Of a stretch of 10,928 nt of DNA, positions 8,375 to 10,928 are shown piece by piece (the stretch's first letter is position 1; each line of letters starts with the position of its first letter). The DNA is from Physocladia obscura. Its lineage: Eukaryota > Chytridiomycota > Chytridiomycetes > Chytridiales > Chytriomycetaceae. The notes beneath the pieces are model-generated. The model was not told the origin of the DNA and did not search any database. It saw nothing but the letters and a program-made list of their open reading frames with translations. Position numbers and translations under genes: made by a program. Where the stretch lies: the NCBI GenBank assembly GCA_027596945.1, contig JADGJH010001277.1, positions 1 through 10,928 of the forward strand. Reading direction: 5' to 3'.

Positions 8375-10242
8375 TTACATTTCAAAACTTTCCGTAAAAA
8401 CATGATACAAACAATTTGCATCACTCTCGATTCGCGCAATTTTGCGTACCGATGAAACCAACGAATTTGGTCCAGAAACAACCACACCGCAATCGCTCGT
8501 ATTACTCAAACCATTTTCACTCTCGATATTCCTGATGGAATGAAATATTTCATGAAAGTCTGGACGACCGTGCGAGACTGTAATACCGTGAATATTTCCT
8601 CTCGCCGCATGTGCCAGCTTACGATAAATTCCCGTATTTAATCCTTCGGCTTCTTCTCCTCTTGATTCCTCGCCGATTTCAGAATCAAACAAATCGATTG
8701 ATTCTTCGGCAGTGACATACAGAAGCACTTGAACGCGAACTGTAGGTGATTTACTGTTATTGGCGCCCACAAGATTTTCAAGCTCGTCCATCGCCCAATC
8801 TAAATCTCCCAAATGTTTGACTGCCCAAACAAAAGTTAGGGTATATGTTTCCGAGGTTGAAAGCTCCGATACTTGACGCCTTTTACACCGCACGTTCTCG
8901 ATTGCCATGCTTAAGGCTGGAGTGGCTCCAATGCCGCCAGCCACGTAAACAAAGTGCTGGAAAATGTCCAAGTACTCAGAGACTGGGCTGTTGCCATAAG
9001 GCCCATCCACGTATATTTGGGGCGGCGGGAGTTCCCGATTCAATAATCGCGCAGAGACGGCTTTACTCAGGCCACGAGAGAACGGACCGTTTCCAGAGTG
9101 AACAAGATTGAATTTGCAGACAGAGCTCCGTTTTTTTGATCCTTTTGGTCCATTTGAAAAGGAGAGTGGATGCCATTTGAACATGCTGACTTCAGGGATT
9201 TTGACATAGACGTACTGTCCAGCCCGAAACCCTTTCGCATCGCAAATTGGTGGTGCACACACTGTCAGCATTGTCGTGGAAGAATTAGGATGCGAGCCAG
9301 AGTTTGGCCAAACTTTCATGTCGACGATTCTCGCACTTGTGCACGAGTTGAAGAACCTGATTGCTCTGTCCAGCAGGTAAAGCGAGACAGTGGGGGTAAA
9401 CATGGGGTAGGCAAGGTCTGGGGCGTGGAAGTAGAGGACAGCGAGCAGACCGGGCAGCGCCAAGACGTGGACTGTGTGGAAAACGAGGTACGCGCGACGG
9501 CGGACGAGCCAGAAGGAAGAGAGAAACATGAGCAGAATGAGGGCGGCGGCACCGACGCCCCACTGGTTTCTAACGAGCCGAAGAGACTGGAAGACAAAGT
9601 CTGAGCAGTGTTTTATGTTTTAGTTGAATAAACGGAGACTATGGAAATAGTACCGTAGTACTGCCACTCCAGCACGTAGGAGATTCCGTGGGCGAGGGCG
9701 AGGGCAGTGGCGGCAGAGCCCAGCCACACGTGCCACTGGAGGGCGGTGCGGACGGGCACACGTAGGACCAGCAGCGGCCCGTTGCGCAGGCCGGCGACAA
9801 AGTTTGCGGCAACCAGGGCCACGCACAGCGACCCGAGCCGCTGGTTGCCAATGTCGCTGTAGGCCGCCGCGCTGACGTCGGCGCCGCACAGAAGAAGCGC
9901 GAGGAACGCGCACAGAAGAAGAGGCGGGGCGGCGGCGGCGAGCGAGGCCGGCACCAGCGGCACACGTGATGCAAACGGCACCGGCGGCGTCAGCGTGACA
10001 TGCGCCAGCCAGTGCACAGCCACGCGCAGCCGGCGGACGTTCAGCCGCCGTGACTGCGCCGCGCCTGCCACGCGCCGGTACAGCACCGGCACCACCGCCC
10101 CCTGAACTACCATCGCGCCAATCACAAGCCCAAACAGCGCGCCGGCCGCAGTGTCGTTGTCTGGGAGCACATACGCATACTGCGGCGCGTGCAGCGTAAT
10201 GTGGCCCACGTAGTCTCGCCGTTGTCGTCCGGCGTCGTGCAT
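8375..10242 (-). CDS. Ferric-chelate reductase (FRE-type metalloreductase), two exons
   Basis: This plasma-membrane flavocytochrome moves electrons from cytosolic NADPH through FAD and two hemes to extracellular Fe(III) or Cu(II), feeding high-affinity metal uptake. Exon 1 is 9654-10242 and exon 2 is 8375-9600; the model is 604 aa. It has an N-terminal membrane segment (about 33-55) and further helices to about 260. The two heme pairs are H171/H185 (exon 1) and H241/H255 (exon 2), each HX13H, with RRRAY just before the second pair. The FAD-binding motif is HPLSFS (340-345). NADPH-binding motifs are GPYG (397-400), GGIGATP (418-424) and VVVSGP (569-574). The protein ends FTESFEM, like many fungal FREs. 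Length is typical or slightly short. The ATG at 10242 has an in-frame TGA directly before it, so no earlier start exists without another exon. No signal peptide is evident. Exon 1 is strikingly GC-rich. NADPH oxidase is a less likely reading given the fungal FRE-like terminus. Confidence 0.93.
9601..9653 (-). other. 53-nt intron of the ferric reductase gene
   Basis: The donor is GTACTA, the acceptor CTCAG, and CAACTAAAAC about 20-30 nt before the acceptor is a possible branch point. Splicing joins TAC TAC G to AC TTT GTC and gives WQYYDFVFQSLRLVRNQWG, which fits the loop between the FRE heme helices. An alternative in phase is a 47-nt intron at 9587-9633 (GTTTAT to TTCCAG), which would keep GTISIVS and drop DFVFQ. 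I prefer the first because the resulting loop looks more FRE-like, but the donor is not a strong consensus in either case. Confidence 0.65.
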
Positions 10243-10928
10243 TCAGTGATTGATTTTCGCTTTTTCTTTCTGCCACCCAAGCCCTGTCGTTGCAAAAATC
10301 CCTCATCCGAAACCCAAATTAATCAAAATTATTAATTAGTTTTGGAGCAAGCTTATACCCCAAAGAAAGTTGCCACAAAAATGCATTAATATTGCAGACG
10401 CTAATCGGCCATCCTACATTGTTCAAACCTTCCAGAATGAAACAAAAAGCGATTTACCTGTCCTAATCAAAATGTCTTTTCTTATAAATTTGCACTCATT
10501 AATGTTTGTTGAAGAGTGGTGCCTAACTTCATTTTATTAATTTGCAACAAATATATGCAGCCAAGCTATGGCTTATACAGTGATAGTTTTATGCACTGCA
10601 AACAAAATGTTTTTGCACTTGTACTTCCGTAAGATATAAATCAAACAGAGTTAAGTAAAAAAACCCAATTCAATAAACAATAATTTTGAAATACATTCAG
10701 CCACGCAATCAGTTCAACCGGAAAAAATTGGCGACCCAAAAAGCAGAGAGTCCAAGTCCATACACTGGAATTTCAAGTGTACTTGCCACAACTACAGCGA
10801 GTTCAAACAAACGAAAAATTATAAAAATAAAAAATAGAAGAAATCAAACCATGATGTTTTTCAATGGTTAAATTGCAGCGAGAATGATGACGCATGAGTG
10901 AATTTTGCCTTCTTTTGTATCAATAATC
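10243..10928. promoter_or_regulatory. Upstream region of the ferric reductase gene, no gene assigned
   Basis: This AT-rich region precedes the reductase ATG. A weak TATAAG lies on the minus strand at about 10352-10357, some 110 nt upstream. An extra ATG at 10304-10306, out of frame with the reductase, opens a long overlapping frame. CpG density is normal. I see no clear GATA-type (iron regulator) cluster. A 61-codon plus-strand open stretch (10686-10871), Lys/Ser-rich and lacking an ATG start, is present but shows no family signature. Confidence 0.4.

Noticed and set aside
9170..9604. 144-codon plus-strand open frame
   Set aside because: It is antisense to the reductase exon 2, has charged low-information composition, and shows no family match.
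9620..10306. 228-codon minus-strand open frame overlapping reductase exon 1
   Set aside because: It is Arg/Ala/Pro-rich with no domain, and is explained by few stops in high-GC DNA. The alternative frame carries the heme-binding HX13H motif and joins the FAD/NADPH exon. Only its upstream ATG is kept, as a possible regulatory feature.
10686..10871. 61-codon plus-strand open stretch (Lys/Ser-rich)
   Set aside because: It has no ATG start, no domain, and lies in the AT-rich upstream region of the reductase. A CATTCAG acceptor-like site precedes it, but nothing supports an exon upstream.
1..10928. tRNA, rRNA or other structured RNA genes
   Set aside because: I looked for the tRNA B-box pattern and rRNA-like conserved stretches. 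The only GGTTCAA-like hit (near 5858) lies in the apyrase coding sequence and has no cloverleaf context.

Overview
The window looks like a piece of a fungal nuclear genome. It carries two intron-containing genes on the minus strand: a Ynd1-like apyrase of the GDA1/CD39 family, and a ferric-chelate reductase (FRE type). Two introns can be placed by reading frame, at 42 and 53 nt, and a third short one is needed. The metalloreductase has the fungal FRE layout. The apyrase carries membrane anchors at both ends, which resembles animal ENTPD4/7 more than S. cerevisiae Ynd1, so I would not assign a class; a non-model or early-diverging fungus is only an inference. All compositions, counts and splice sites were read by eye.

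Positions 1-4271 are AT-rich, hold no intact gene, and are almost free of CpG: I count 8 in about 4.3 kb. This stretch contains a degenerate 20-bp-period tandem repeat (about 181-382), several decayed open frames on the minus strand (828-1406, about 1620-2045, 2493-2825, 3779-3979) and an A-rich low-complexity tract (about 2095-2280). I read it as old, once CpG-methylated repeat or transposon DNA, but I recognise no element family. The change to normal CpG density falls at the 3' end of the apyrase gene, next to an (AAT)8 microsatellite.

Positions 4272-6729 (minus) encode the apyrase in three exons: a Ser-rich cytosolic N-terminus, a membrane anchor, a catalytic domain with all five apyrase conserved regions, a second membrane anchor, and a basic tail with an acidic dileucine motif.

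Positions 6730-8374 separate the two genes. CpG density is normal here and there are several coding-like short open stretches. The best is a minus-strand frame ending exactly on a GTAAGT donor, with an in-phase acceptor 181 nt further on. This may be a small spliced gene that a plain ORF search misses.

Positions 8375-10242 (minus) encode the ferric reductase, a 604-aa model in two exons with both heme-binding HX13H pairs and the FAD and NADPH motifs. Its first exon is about two-thirds GC while the 3' part of exon 2 is below half, a steep gradient inside one gene. Positions 10243-10928 are its AT-rich upstream region.

The two proteins act in separate processes: luminal nucleoside di/triphosphate hydrolysis in the Golgi/endosome system, which supports glycosylation, and reduction of extracellular iron or copper at the plasma membrane. 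I see no sign that they form a functional cluster.
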